64,000 nucleotides of DNA, taken from the NCBI GenBank assembly GCA_009809945.1, contig WTPW01000852.1, forward strand, positions 30,888 through 94,887, in the 5' to 3' direction. The position numbers were made by a program, and so were the translations under genes. A model generated the notes under the pieces. The model worked only from the letters and a program-made list of their open reading frames with translations. It did not search any database and was not told the origin of the DNA. Origin of the DNA: Gigaspora margarita (Eukaryota > Glomeromycota > Glomeromycetes > Diversisporales > Gigasporaceae). How positions within the stretch are numbered: the first letter of the stretch is position 1; the number at the start of each line of letters is the position of its first letter. Of the stretch, positions 34,866 through 45,253 are shown one piece after another.

Positions 34866-36131
34866 TTTACGTCTTATTATAGTGTGTGTTTTAGAAATTA
34901 TACGATTTATATCCTATTGAATTTAATAACTTTATACATTATGAATATGCGATTCAATTTTAGTGTGTTAATTTATTTCATAAAAATTGATTATAAATAA
35001 ATTATACTTGTATTTTATTAATTTTGATAACAATTACTGACTTTATATATTAATATTGTTTTTATAAGAATGTGGCCTTGAGTGGCCAACAAATATTAAA
35101 TGTTCACAGGTAAAACAATAAATTATACCTATGGGATAGACCTGAAGGGTTATTGCTTTGCAATACCAAATTTCAATTCAAGGTCATGTACTATATTATA
35201 CAAAGTGCAGTATATGGTGCAGTAGTTATATGCATAAGATACAGTAGTAATATATAATATATTATATCATGATTATAGTCAGTAAAATTATAAATCACAA
35301 AAAAATCGTAAAATGGTTGCATGTCTTTGAGACACTATATCTCTATGGATTTTAACGTTTGAGATTTGATATTTATATATGTTGTAGAAGAGATCATAGG
35401 CTTTCGATCCATATAAGGATTATCATAATAAAATATCGCTTGATATTGTGCAACTCATCCTACAAGATTTATATCAAAAAAATTTCACAATAGTTTAATC
35501 TTAGTTCAATCACAGTTTAATCACAGTTTAATCACAGTTTAACCATAGTACGACCATTTATAATAATAATTATATGGATGATTATCAACTCTACTTAATC
35601 CAATATTAACTATGATGATCATAGATATATTACTAGTAAGATTTGCAAAAATTTGTAGATCAAAAATCGTGAAACAGTTAATCAGCTTTTATAGGCTATA
35701 TATCTATGAATTTTAATGCTACAGATTTAAGATTTTCAGAGTATATAGTTGAAAACCTTGGTTTTCGATCCATATTAGGATTATCATAGTAAAAAATCGC
35801 TATATATTCTGTTATATAACTTGAAAGAATTTTCTAATTGCTAGGTCGGGACACTATGTCACCAGGGCACAGTAGCACATGACATTATATAAGACACAGT
35901 AGTTATATATAATATCAATCATGTAATTGTTAAGTATAGATATATATTATTATTTTGTTTTCCACCCATAACTTTATTAAAATTGTTAAAAAATAAGGCC
36001 TTGATGCATACATTATGCGCATTTAGGCTCAAAGAGTTATAACCTTTTATAATATTAGATCAGCAAATTTAATACACTTGATCATATGATGTCGAGCCAA
36101 AACCGCACGATATCATATGATATGAAAATCA
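34866..36131. other. Non-coding block in the element (duplicate 1)
   Basis: The only large gene-free stretch of the element. It contains two diverged direct repeats of about 160 bases (35300-35460 and 35655-35825; shared TTTTCGATCCATAT-AGGATT and AAAATCGTNAAA words) and a short tandem of CACAGTTTAAT (35489-35545). 36100-36125 has a partial palindrome (GATATCATATGATATG). It could be an origin, promoter or packaging region; nothing proves this. The same block is at 38324-39589. Confidence 0.45.
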
Positions 36132-36878
36132 TTATTTGTCTAATATCATCTCTGTATCATCCATAAATGATACATCAATTGTATAATTTGACTCTAAAGA
36201 ATTTGTACCAGAATTAAGACCCTTTGGGTCATTGCTCTGTAATATATCGAAGTCTGTCCATATATTTGAACTTTTCCTTTCTATTCTAAATTTAGATTTG
36301 TTATCTCCGGTTTTAATAAACTCAAATTCATCTTTTTTGAAAGCCCCAATACTTGATGCGCTAAAATTTCTGATTCGTTGGATCTTATCCTCACCAATTG
36401 TGCTAAAGATATCATAAATCTTTCGAGCTGTAGCAATTCTTTTCTTTATAACATTAATTGAAGTATTACTAGGGAGTAATTTCTTAATATCAGCAATTAT
36501 CTTATTCTGTGCTGTGCGTAGAGGGGTCGGTATCTTTAGTAACTCTTTAAGTTTTTCTGCATCTGCTTTCCCGAGCTGAAAATAAGACAAGATGACTTCT
36601 TTTTTCGCATGAATCACATTTTTTTCTAAGCGAGCAAGTATTTTTTTAGCTTGATCTATATTTTTATATAAGAGAAGAAATCCCTGTGCAGTCGAAGGAG
36701 ATATTTCTTCTATCGCATCAGAATGTGATAAATCTTTAAGTTCGAAGTTCCATTGCTCTGCAATAGAAATTTTTTGAAGAAAAGATTTAACTTTAGGAGT
36801 ATTTCCAGGTTTTAAAGCTTCCACAAAATCACTAATATCCTCTTCGACTCTTTTATATTTTTTATTCGATCTTGGCAA
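36132..36878 (-). CDS. Unknown helical protein, probably fused downstream of a RING domain (duplicate 1)
   Basis: 248 codons ending in TAA at 36132-36134. The nominal start is a TTG and the first residues overlap the end of the RING ORF in another frame, so the true product is probably one protein of about 310 residues with a frame change near 36885. Most of it is charged and helical (NIDQAKKILARLEKNVIHAK, IKKRIATARKIYDIFSTIGE) and the tail is acidic (DVSFMDDTEMILD). No family recognised. The duplicate at 39590-40336 is identical, including the break. Confidence 0.5.
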   Translation of the reverse strand: MPRSNKKYKRVEEDISDFVEALKPGNTPKVKSFLQKISIAEQWNFELKDLSHSDAIEEISPSTAQGFLLLYKNIDQAKKILARLEKNVIHAKKEVILSYFQLGKADAEKLKELLKIPTPLRTAQNKIIADIKKLLPSNTSINVIKKRIATARKIYDIFSTIGEDKIQRIRNFSASSIGAFKKDEFEFIKTGDNKSKFRIERKSSNIWTDFDILQSNDPKGLNSGTNSLESNYTIDVSFMDDTEMILDK

Positions 36879-37054
36879 TTTCTAACTGAGCAGGTAATAT
36901 TTTCACTAATTGCAAAAAATCTAATAGCACAGTTGAAATGTAAGATATGATCACATTCCAAGACAGTGACTGGTTTTTTAATTGGTTCTTGGCAGATGGA
37001 ACATAAATTGGATATTTGGTTAAGAATATCTGATGCAGAAGTAGATATATTCAT
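36812..37054 (-). pseudogene. RING-finger-like domain (duplicate 1, split frame)
   Basis: 80 codons from ATG 37054. After a short helix (SASDILNQISN) comes CSICQEPIKKPVTVLECDH, then HFNCAIRFF and a Cys pair TCSVRNC: C-x2-C, C-x-H, a Cys, C-x4-C, a RING-like zinc cross-brace with an atypical last pair. RING proteins are commonly E3 ubiquitin ligases. Past the last Cys pair the frame degenerates (KESKRILVIL) while another frame continues as the helical ORF; adding one base near an AAA run at 36885 would join them. This could be a sequencing loss, decay or a frameshift site. Confidence 0.5.
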
Positions 37055-37102
37055 GATTAGAAATTGATTAATTTTGAGATGCGATTTTTGAGATAGATAA
37101 GA

Positions 37103-37103
37103 N
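37103..37103. other. Single ambiguous base exactly at the duplication junction
   Basis: The one N in this block falls between the end of copy 1 (...AGATAAGA) and the start of copy 2 (GTAAATTATC...). That is what an assembly join or unresolved collapse would produce. Confidence 0.8.
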
Positions 37104-37479
37104 GTAAATTATCTTTAGCTTCTTTGATTCTAGCATTAACCTCTTCTTCAGAGTATAATGGAGCAATATTAGAGGAAGAATCAGAGATTCGAGATTTTGT
37201 CTCTTCTTCGAATCCTGTCTTTTCAGGTTTTGAAACTGGTATTACTATACAATGAGACTCTGTCTCTACTTCTATTGTAGGATTATATTGAGGTTTTTTA
37301 TTTCTTTGATATCTATCAACTTCATGTTTTAAAAATGCCTCTATAATAGGGCTAATACTACTTGCTTCACTTTCTGATAATGGATTTTTTTTTCAAGTTG
37401 TAAGCCGAATCCATCCAGCTTTTATTAATGAAGGTGGTAGTTGGGTAAGAAGATTTGAATAATTTTCATGAAAAGTCAT
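37104..37479 (-). pseudogene. Truncated duplicate of the Glu/Ser-rich protein gene
   Basis: Corresponds to the first part of the 33491-34021 gene (same start and same TGA) with a 21-base in-frame loss. It is cut at the duplication junction, so the last 40 or so codons are missing. Confidence 0.6.
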
Positions 37480-37786
37480 ATAATATCATGAAAAAATAAT
37501 TTGATAACTTTAATTTATTCTATAAAATAACTATAAAACAACTTTCGTGAAAAGCCATGAAATTACATGAAATTACATGAAATTACATGAAAAAAATAAA
37601 TTTTTAACTCTTATTTATTATATAAAATAATTATAAGATAACCCTTTATAATATTAGATAAAATATTTGATGCATTATACATTGTTAACTTGACGCATCT
37701 CTTCCCGAACCACCCATAATAATTTGTAATGTTGAGCAAGTTATGAAGCACAGAGACAATTGGGACGATAATAATATTCAATAAAT

Positions 37787-38323
37787 TTACGTTGTATTAT
37801 TGTCATGCTTGAATTTTCTTAACAATTTTCTGGCACGTTTGGTCTTTTTGATAGCATTCTGCATCCATAATCCATATCTGTGTAATGCATACTCATTATC
37901 ATAATTATACCCTGAAATAGATTTTTTCTTAACTTTTAGTAAGTATTCATCATAACTTACACCACAGTATTTATTACCGGTACATGAAAATTTCCAATGT
38001 CTTTCCATTCCTATATAGTTATAATTTCCTATATTCTTTTTTCTTTGTCCGGTATATACTAACTGATCACAAGAGAAACATATTGCTATTCCAATTTCAG
38101 GAGCATAAGAACCACTATTCGGCAATCGTATTAATCTCCTAGCTTCAAGATATTTTTTACTTTCATTAGGTAATAGATTATTCTTTCTGAAATATGTAAG
38201 ACATTCCCAAATCCGTTTCATCCACTTACTAGGAGTTTCATTATCACGAATTTGTAGCATATTACAATATTTAATCCATTCAGCATCAGTACAATCTGTT
38301 TTATGAGTGTTTATGCAAACCAT
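37787..38323 (-). CDS. Unknown Cys-rich protein (duplicate 2)
   Basis: Identical in sequence to the 34329-34865 product; see that entry for the possible zinc ribbon and basic tail. Complete identity over the block means a very recent duplication or an assembly artefact. Confidence 0.6.
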   Translation of the reverse strand: MVCINTHKTDCTDAEWIKYCNMLQIRDNETPSKWMKRIWECLTYFRKNNLLPNESKKYLEARRLIRLPNSGSYAPEIGIAICFSCDQLVYTGQRKKNIGNYNYIGMERHWKFSCTGNKYCGVSYDEYLLKVKKKSISGYNYDNEYALHRYGLWMQNAIKKTKRARKLLRKFKHDNNTT

Positions 38324-39589
38324 TTTACGTCTTATTATAGTGTGTGTTTTAGAAATTATACGATTTATATCCTATTGAATTTAATAACTTTATACATTAT
38401 GAATATGCGATTCAATTTTAGTGTGTTAATTTATTTCATAAAAATTGATTATAAATAAATTATACTTGTATTTTATTAATTTTGATAACAATTACTGACT
38501 TTATATATTAATATTGTTTTTATAAGAATGTGGCCTTGAGTGGCCAACAAATATTAAATGTTCACAGGTAAAACAATAAATTATACCTATGGGATAGACC
38601 TGAAGGGTTATTGCTTTGCAATACCAAATTTCAATTCAAGGTCATGTACTATATTATACAAAGTGCAGTATATGGTGCAGTAGTTATATGCATAAGATAC
38701 AGTAGTAATATATAATATATTATATCATGATTATAGTCAGTAAAATTATAAATCACAAAAAAATCGTAAAATGGTTGCATGTCTTTGAGACACTATATCT
38801 CTATGGATTTTAACGTTTGAGATTTGATATTTATATATGTTGTAGAAGAGATCATAGGCTTTCGATCCATATAAGGATTATCATAATAAAATATCGCTTG
38901 ATATTGTGCAACTCATCCTACAAGATTTATATCAAAAAAATTTCACAATAGTTTAATCTTAGTTCAATCACAGTTTAATCACAGTTTAATCACAGTTTAA
39001 CCATAGTACGACCATTTATAATAATAATTATATGGATGATTATCAACTCTACTTAATCCAATATTAACTATGATGATCATAGATATATTACTAGTAAGAT
39101 TTGCAAAAATTTGTAGATCAAAAATCGTGAAACAGTTAATCAGCTTTTATAGGCTATATATCTATGAATTTTAATGCTACAGATTTAAGATTTTCAGAGT
39201 ATATAGTTGAAAACCTTGGTTTTCGATCCATATTAGGATTATCATAGTAAAAAATCGCTATATATTCTGTTATATAACTTGAAAGAATTTTCTAATTGCT
39301 AGGTCGGGACACTATGTCACCAGGGCACAGTAGCACATGACATTATATAAGACACAGTAGTTATATATAATATCAATCATGTAATTGTTAAGTATAGATA
39401 TATATTATTATTTTGTTTTCCACCCATAACTTTATTAAAATTGTTAAAAAATAAGGCCTTGATGCATACATTATGCGCATTTAGGCTCAAAGAGTTATAA
39501 CCTTTTATAATATTAGATCAGCAAATTTAATACACTTGATCATATGATGTCGAGCCAAAACCGCACGATATCATATGATATGAAAATCA
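38324..39589. other. Non-coding block in the element (duplicate 2)
   Basis: Copy of 34866-36131, with the same diverged internal repeats and CACAGTTTAAT tandem. Confidence 0.45.
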
Positions 39590-40336
39590 TTATTTGTCTA
39601 ATATCATCTCTGTATCATCCATAAATGATACATCAATTGTATAATTTGACTCTAAAGAATTTGTACCAGAATTAAGACCCTTTGGGTCATTGCTCTGTAA
39701 TATATCGAAGTCTGTCCATATATTTGAACTTTTCCTTTCTATTCTAAATTTAGATTTGTTATCTCCGGTTTTAATAAACTCAAATTCATCTTTTTTGAAA
39801 GCCCCAATACTTGATGCGCTAAAATTTCTGATTCGTTGGATCTTATCCTCACCAATTGTGCTAAAGATATCATAAATCTTTCGAGCTGTAGCAATTCTTT
39901 TCTTTATAACATTAATTGAAGTATTACTAGGGAGTAATTTCTTAATATCAGCAATTATCTTATTCTGTGCTGTGCGTAGAGGGGTCGGTATCTTTAGTAA
40001 CTCTTTAAGTTTTTCTGCATCTGCTTTCCCGAGCTGAAAATAAGACAAGATGACTTCTTTTTTCGCATGAATCACATTTTTTTCTAAGCGAGCAAGTATT
40101 TTTTTAGCTTGATCTATATTTTTATATAAGAGAAGAAATCCCTGTGCAGTCGAAGGAGATATTTCTTCTATCGCATCAGAATGTGATAAATCTTTAAGTT
40201 CGAAGTTCCATTGCTCTGCAATAGAAATTTTTTGAAGAAAAGATTTAACTTTAGGAGTATTTCCAGGTTTTAAAGCTTCCACAAAATCACTAATATCCTC
40301 TTCGACTCTTTTATATTTTTTATTCGATCTTGGCAA
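39590..40336 (-). CDS. Unknown helical protein (duplicate 2)
   Basis: Same 248-codon frame as 36132-36878. Here the upstream RING ORF keeps its natural 5' region, so this is the copy to use for deciding the gene structure. Confidence 0.5.
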   Translation of the reverse strand: MPRSNKKYKRVEEDISDFVEALKPGNTPKVKSFLQKISIAEQWNFELKDLSHSDAIEEISPSTAQGFLLLYKNIDQAKKILARLEKNVIHAKKEVILSYFQLGKADAEKLKELLKIPTPLRTAQNKIIADIKKLLPSNTSINVIKKRIATARKIYDIFSTIGEDKIQRIRNFSASSIGAFKKDEFEFIKTGDNKSKFRIERKSSNIWTDFDILQSNDPKGLNSGTNSLESNYTIDVSFMDDTEMILDK

Positions 40337-40674
40337 TTTCTAACTGAGCAGGTAATATTTTCACTAATTGCAAAAAATCTAATAGCACAGTTGAAATGTA
40401 AGATATGATCACATTCCAAGACAGTGACTGGTTTTTTAATTGGTTCTTGGCAGATGGAACATAAATTGGATATTTGGTTAAGAATATCTGATGCAGAAGT
40501 AGATATATTCATGATTAGAAATTGATTAATTTTGAGATGCGATTTTTGAGATAGATAAGAAAAGTGATAGAGTTTTATACTTTTTGTCCCAAGCTCTTGA
40601 AACAACTGGAATTTGCTAGAAAATTCATGAAATATGACATTGTTATCTAGAGAACACATACTACCAACCTGCAT
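40270..40674 (-). pseudogene. RING-finger-like domain (duplicate 2, natural 5' end)
   Basis: The same RING segment as 36812-37054. The frame stays open upstream to an ATG at 40674, adding 54 residues (LDNNVIFHEFSSKFQLFQEL). I favour the ATG at 40512, because both copies keep it and the extension looks ordinary and unconserved, but the longer form is possible. The frame change before the helical ORF is identical to copy 1. Confidence 0.5.
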
Positions 40675-40811
40675 TTACGCAATTTAGAAAAAAAAAATAT
40701 ATTATATATAATTCTATTGTGAAGCAATGATGGCACAGAGTGCCAAATCTCTGATTCTTTTTTGGGTCTAAGGAATGTTTCAAGTTGGTATATGTTTCTC
40801 ACTAATCTAGT

Positions 40812-43800
40812 TTATACCGGTAAGCTAGATATGTGAGATACACATTCATTTTGATAACTTTTTGAGAGCTTAACCCTTAAAGCTCTTTTTTGGGCTACCT
40901 TTGGAGTCATTCCATTTGATATGAAATTTTTATATGCTTGTATAAGCCAATGGTTATGTGGCAAATTAGTTATTTTATTAGGTAATCCCCATCTTTTATC
41001 ATAAATAGAACACATAGCTTTTTTTTCTGATTTGACCAAAGATAATATGTGATCTTTTGATCGTATACCTACATTTTTGGCATAGAATACTTCATTACCA
41101 AAGAGACAGTCTCAGTATACTAGAGTCATAGGATCTGCTTTAGTTCGCATAGCTTCTTCTTCTGATAATAATGATCTATCTATCAGATCATCTAGCAAAG
41201 ACCCTTCTAAAGGTGGGAAATATGTATCAGTAGCCATTTCAATCATACCTTTTTTGCTAACTCCTTTATGTTTAGACTTTGTAGACTTATCAGCCAAAAC
41301 ATAGTGATAATTTTTAGATCGAATATGATAGGATTCTGCAATCACATTATCTGGAGTTTCATCTTTGTAAAGTCCAATAGTCTTAGAATCATTAAGATCG
41401 AAAAGATCAGGTCGCTCTGCCATATCCTTATAGATATTATCTGTTTCTATCAAGATTATAAATGAGTCAGTATCCATATATCTGAGTATGGCTTTATCAC
41501 CATATCTTTCTTTTATATACCCATACCAAAAGCGATACATCAAAAGTTTGCTAAGACCTAGAACAGATGCTCTGACAATTATAGGCTTGTTGAGTGTTAT
41601 GCTAGCTTTTCCCATATGTGCTCCTATAAGTGATGGCCCAAGTTGTCTAGCATATTTAAAAGATGGTTTACAGATCTTATTAATAAACTTCTTTTCATCT
41701 TGCTCATTATTCATAGCCATGAGCTTGACATCTAGACATTTACAAACATTCTCCATAGTTTTGCCATAAACAGAATTGTTCATAAGCTTAAAGAAGTCTC
41801 TCTCAAAAGCATTCTTAGCACCTTGTCGCTTTTCTGTATTAAAGGCTATATAAGAGGCAAGCCAGTTAGTTTGATCAAAAGATAGGATTTCTATTACTTC
41901 ATCTACTATCATATCCAATTTTATGTAATATTGAAGTTCTTGATAATGGATAACATAATCCTTTCATAGACCAAGATGAGGTACTAATTTTTTTGTAGCT
42001 GAGAAACGTCCACCATCTAATTTAACTACAAGCTCTGTAGTATGTGGATCCAACATATCTTTAGTTACAGCTATATTCTCTACTGCTGGAGGTAAATCAC
42101 TTAAATAGTCATGAGTTTTTAGANGGAAGTGCGTATTAATCTTTAGAAAATATCCTCTTTTAGCATCCGCTTTGGTATTAAGAATTTTATTAAGCATTTC
42201 TTTTTGGAAGGTTGGATTATTTTTAAAATGTTCTTGTCTTCCTTCCCATTGATAATTTCCAATAGGCAAATACTGGCTCATAGCCCAGCCATAAAGATTA
42301 TTTGNATCGACATANGAAATCCATGTTGTAGNCTTGGATGGATTAAATGNCTTGCCTATTTTTGGATTATTTGCTTTGAAATAACACTTACAAGCTATAG
42401 ATATTCCTCCACGCTTAGCCTCTTCTATAAAATCATGCATTGATATATCTGTAAATAGCTCAATCTCAACACCTGTTTTTTTAAGCATAGCATCCCAAGA
42501 TAGTGCTAGTGCTGAAACATAATGACTAGGATCAAGCTTATAATATTGTATGCATGTTTTTCAAAATTGGGTGCAAATATCTGCAAGACTGAGTACATCA
42601 ATTTTAAGATAGAGGTCATGGTACTCATCTAAATTTTTACAACCAAAAGTTTTCCATACTTTTTGGGCATGTTGATAGTCCTCTAGTGAGATCTTACCTT
42701 TAAGAGTACTAAAGAATTCATGAATAGGGGGAAGTTCTGTTTCTTTAAACCTATCTTGTGAATCGATATAATCATAAGGATAAACTCCTTTATGACTTGC
42801 TAATAAAATTTGATCTTGAGAATAGTCTTTAAAGTGTTGGCTTGTAATAGGATGGTTGGTACCTAAATTCTTTGTAAGATTTGCTAAGCTATTATTCATG
42901 AATTGCAAACTATCTATATATTTTAGCTGACCTACCTTGATAGACTTGTATCACTCAAATGTTTCAGCTATAACTGTAATTTGATGTGCATTAACTGATT
43001 TTCCAACAGATTCACATACTAAGTGAGAATCATAGCCTCAGAAGTTATGAAAGACAACTAGAATTGGTGTCTTCCAGGGTACAATTTGAAGATAGAGATT
43101 GCAGGCATTGTGAGTAGCTCCTCGGAACTCACCTGTAATATGACAGTGATCCCAAACCTTTATGTCCATAGACTTTACTTGATTAATGTCTTTAGTTATC
43201 TTGTCAATTTGTTTTGTTAAGGTCTTATCATCTTCTGAATTATTTGCGGTATTTTTTAGCTTATTATTAAGCCATAATGTCTTATTTTCTAAGCATTTGA
43301 CTTTAACTTTATCAATAATAAATTTTTCTTTACATATCCAACAACTATCAGCTTCATTGAATTTCTTTTTGTCTTTGTCAGTCTCAATTCGATCATGTTT
43401 TATAGCTAAGACTCTATTAATTTCGACCAATTCCTTATCGATTCTTTTGACAAACTCCTAAGTAGCATTTTCTCCTCTGTATAGAAAAGGCCCCATACTT
43501 TTCCAGTATCAATCCAGTGGACTAAATAGCAAAAGCTATTGGCCTTTTGTTCAGCAAGCTTTCGCATTTGCCCTCCATATTTCTCATCACATTTTTTATT
43601 ATCCGCCTCAAAGTCAGCTATAATAACACATGGAGCATTGATCATTCATCCATAGTTCTTAAACTTCTCAAAGTTATTGACATCCTTGGTAGGTAAAGTA
43701 ACTCTTTGAGTAGCCTCTCCCAAACTGAAACAATGCTCTTAATGATAGGCTAAAGATTTTTCAGAATGAAAGCTTTGAAAGTATCGGTTGTATAAATGCT

Positions 43801-45237
43801 TTTTGCTATGATACTTTGTATCTTTATATACTAACCCTTTAGGGTTTTTGATCCAAAGAAAGTGATTCTTTTGCCCATACTTATCATCTTCAGATTTGGT
43901 AATATCAGTAAGAGCCATGAGATATATAATATGTTGTCTATTATAATTTTTGCTAGCTATTACCGGCTTAAGAGTAGCTGATTCCTCTTTCCATTCCCAG
44001 ATATTAATAGAGATATCAGAATTTATCTCTTCTATCTTATTGAATATATGTGAGCAGATTGGTGTAGGCATTGGGATTCCATCCAAATTAACAATATCCA
44101 AGTATTGCTTATAATCTCTTTTAGTAAATATTCGATCAAGATGATATGTATGTCCATCTTTATTAGCAAAATAACAAGCTAATGCACCTTGAAGACAATT
44201 ATCAGATGGCATACCAGTAATTGGATCAATTATTTCTGAATTATCGGGATTGATTGTACATTTGGTATTAGCAAGCTTCTTTGGAGTTGAGATATATGAT
44301 TTACCAGTTGTTCTTCGATAAGTATAAGCTTCAATAGTTAATATTTCAATCCTTACCAAATTCATTCCTGATCCTTCTTGCATAAATGAGTCTATAGCGT
44401 TATCTATTTCTGATATAGTTAAATTTATATGTTCATTGATATCTTCTTCTGTAAGAATAACACGCATAAGACTTCTGTGATAAGCAATTATAGTTAATGG
44501 ACTTTTAAGTTTGCTCTTCCCTTTGCTAACATGCCCAGAAGATATACATTGAGCAATTAATGTGGTTTTTTTTTTATCTTTTTTAAGCAATTCAGCTTTA
44601 AGGACTTTTGTAATTTGTTCTCTTGCATTTGCTATAAGCTGGGGCATATAGGGCGCTTCTAAATATTTATTACGGTCCTCAACAAATGATTGAATCTATA
44701 TTTTATATTTTCAGGGGATGGAATAACTGCTTGCCATAAACTCATCATTGTTAAGTTCTGATGGGGCCTTAAAGGATCAGAATTAGATTCGCATTCTTCG
44801 AATATTAACTCTTTGTTCGTTAATTTATAATTTTTTCTTACTGGATTACCACCAAAATTGCCTTCTATCTTTATGATATTTCTTTTTGGACAGTCATAGA
44901 GCAAGGTTCCAGCTAATTTAGGCCATTTTTTATTAGTATTTATATTATATTTATCTTCCATATTATCAAACCATTCTATATCATTTTGGGGAAGATTCAA
45001 AGAAACATTATCTGAGCTTTGAATAGGTGATGAGAGTGTATTGTCTAATTGGATTAAATCACCTACTGGAACATGGTTTTGTATCAGAATTTGATCTGTA
45101 GCTAGTAATGGTGTTGGAGCTGTAACAGAATTTTGGATATTACTAGGTTTACATGGATTTTTTCGTTCTAGATGTATACGTAGTTTTGCTAATTTAGGAA
45201 AATCCCATCCACATCTGTTACATGTATGTACTACCAT
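40812..45237 (-). pseudogene. polB: Protein-primed family B DNA polymerase (Polinton type), interrupted
   Basis: About 1,475 codons from ATG 45237 to TAA 40812-40814. N-terminal C2HC finger (CNRCGWDF ... HLERKNPC). Then the GSGMNLVRIE / STPKKLANTKCTINPDN region typical of Polinton and plasmid polymerases. Exonuclease motif I is ADFEAD (about 43605). A Cys/His segment DHCHITGEFRGATHNACN precedes exo II HNF-(TGA)-GYDSHL. Polymerase A is NNLYGWAMSQYLP (about 42290), B is KLMNNSVYGKTMEN (about 41775), C is YMDTDSF (41462-41482). Thumb/C-terminus ends near 40812. Interruptions: TGA at 43646, 43038, 42951, 42561, 41964 and 41112, TAA at 43739, and two frame changes (about 44690 and 43450), each mended by one added base. 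At several TGA sites relatives have Arg. This group copies linear DNA from a terminal protein, matching the TIR structure. Confidence 0.85.
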
Positions 45238-45253
45238 AATAAAATAATAGTAT

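Larger units (their letters stand above)
33625..37102. repeat. 3.46-kb direct duplication, copy 1
   Basis: Matches 37104-40560 essentially base for base at an offset of 3,458. The only difference I noticed is a 21-base segment (TAGTATTATAAAGCAAGCTA plus T, near 33692) flanked by ATTAG, absent from copy 2. Confidence 0.9.
37104..40560. repeat. 3.46-kb direct duplication, copy 2
   Basis: Copy of 33625-37102 minus 21 bases. After 40560 the sequence continues AAAGTGATAG..., giving the RING gene its unbroken upstream region, so copy 2 has the original right side and copy 1 the original left side. Confidence 0.9.

Noticed and set aside
33625..40560. Direct duplication as LTRs or element ends
   Set aside because: The copies are adjacent, contain genes and lack terminal motifs; tandem duplication or misassembly fits better.
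29340..45237. A true UGA=Trp code (mitochondrial or mollicute-like origin of the element)
   Set aside because: TGG is used for the clear Trp positions in the same genes, the S-P-X tract and polB motifs predict Arg rather than Trp at TGA, and TAA and TAG also interrupt. The protease and integrase frames have no TGA at all. Kept as an alternative to test in the findings.
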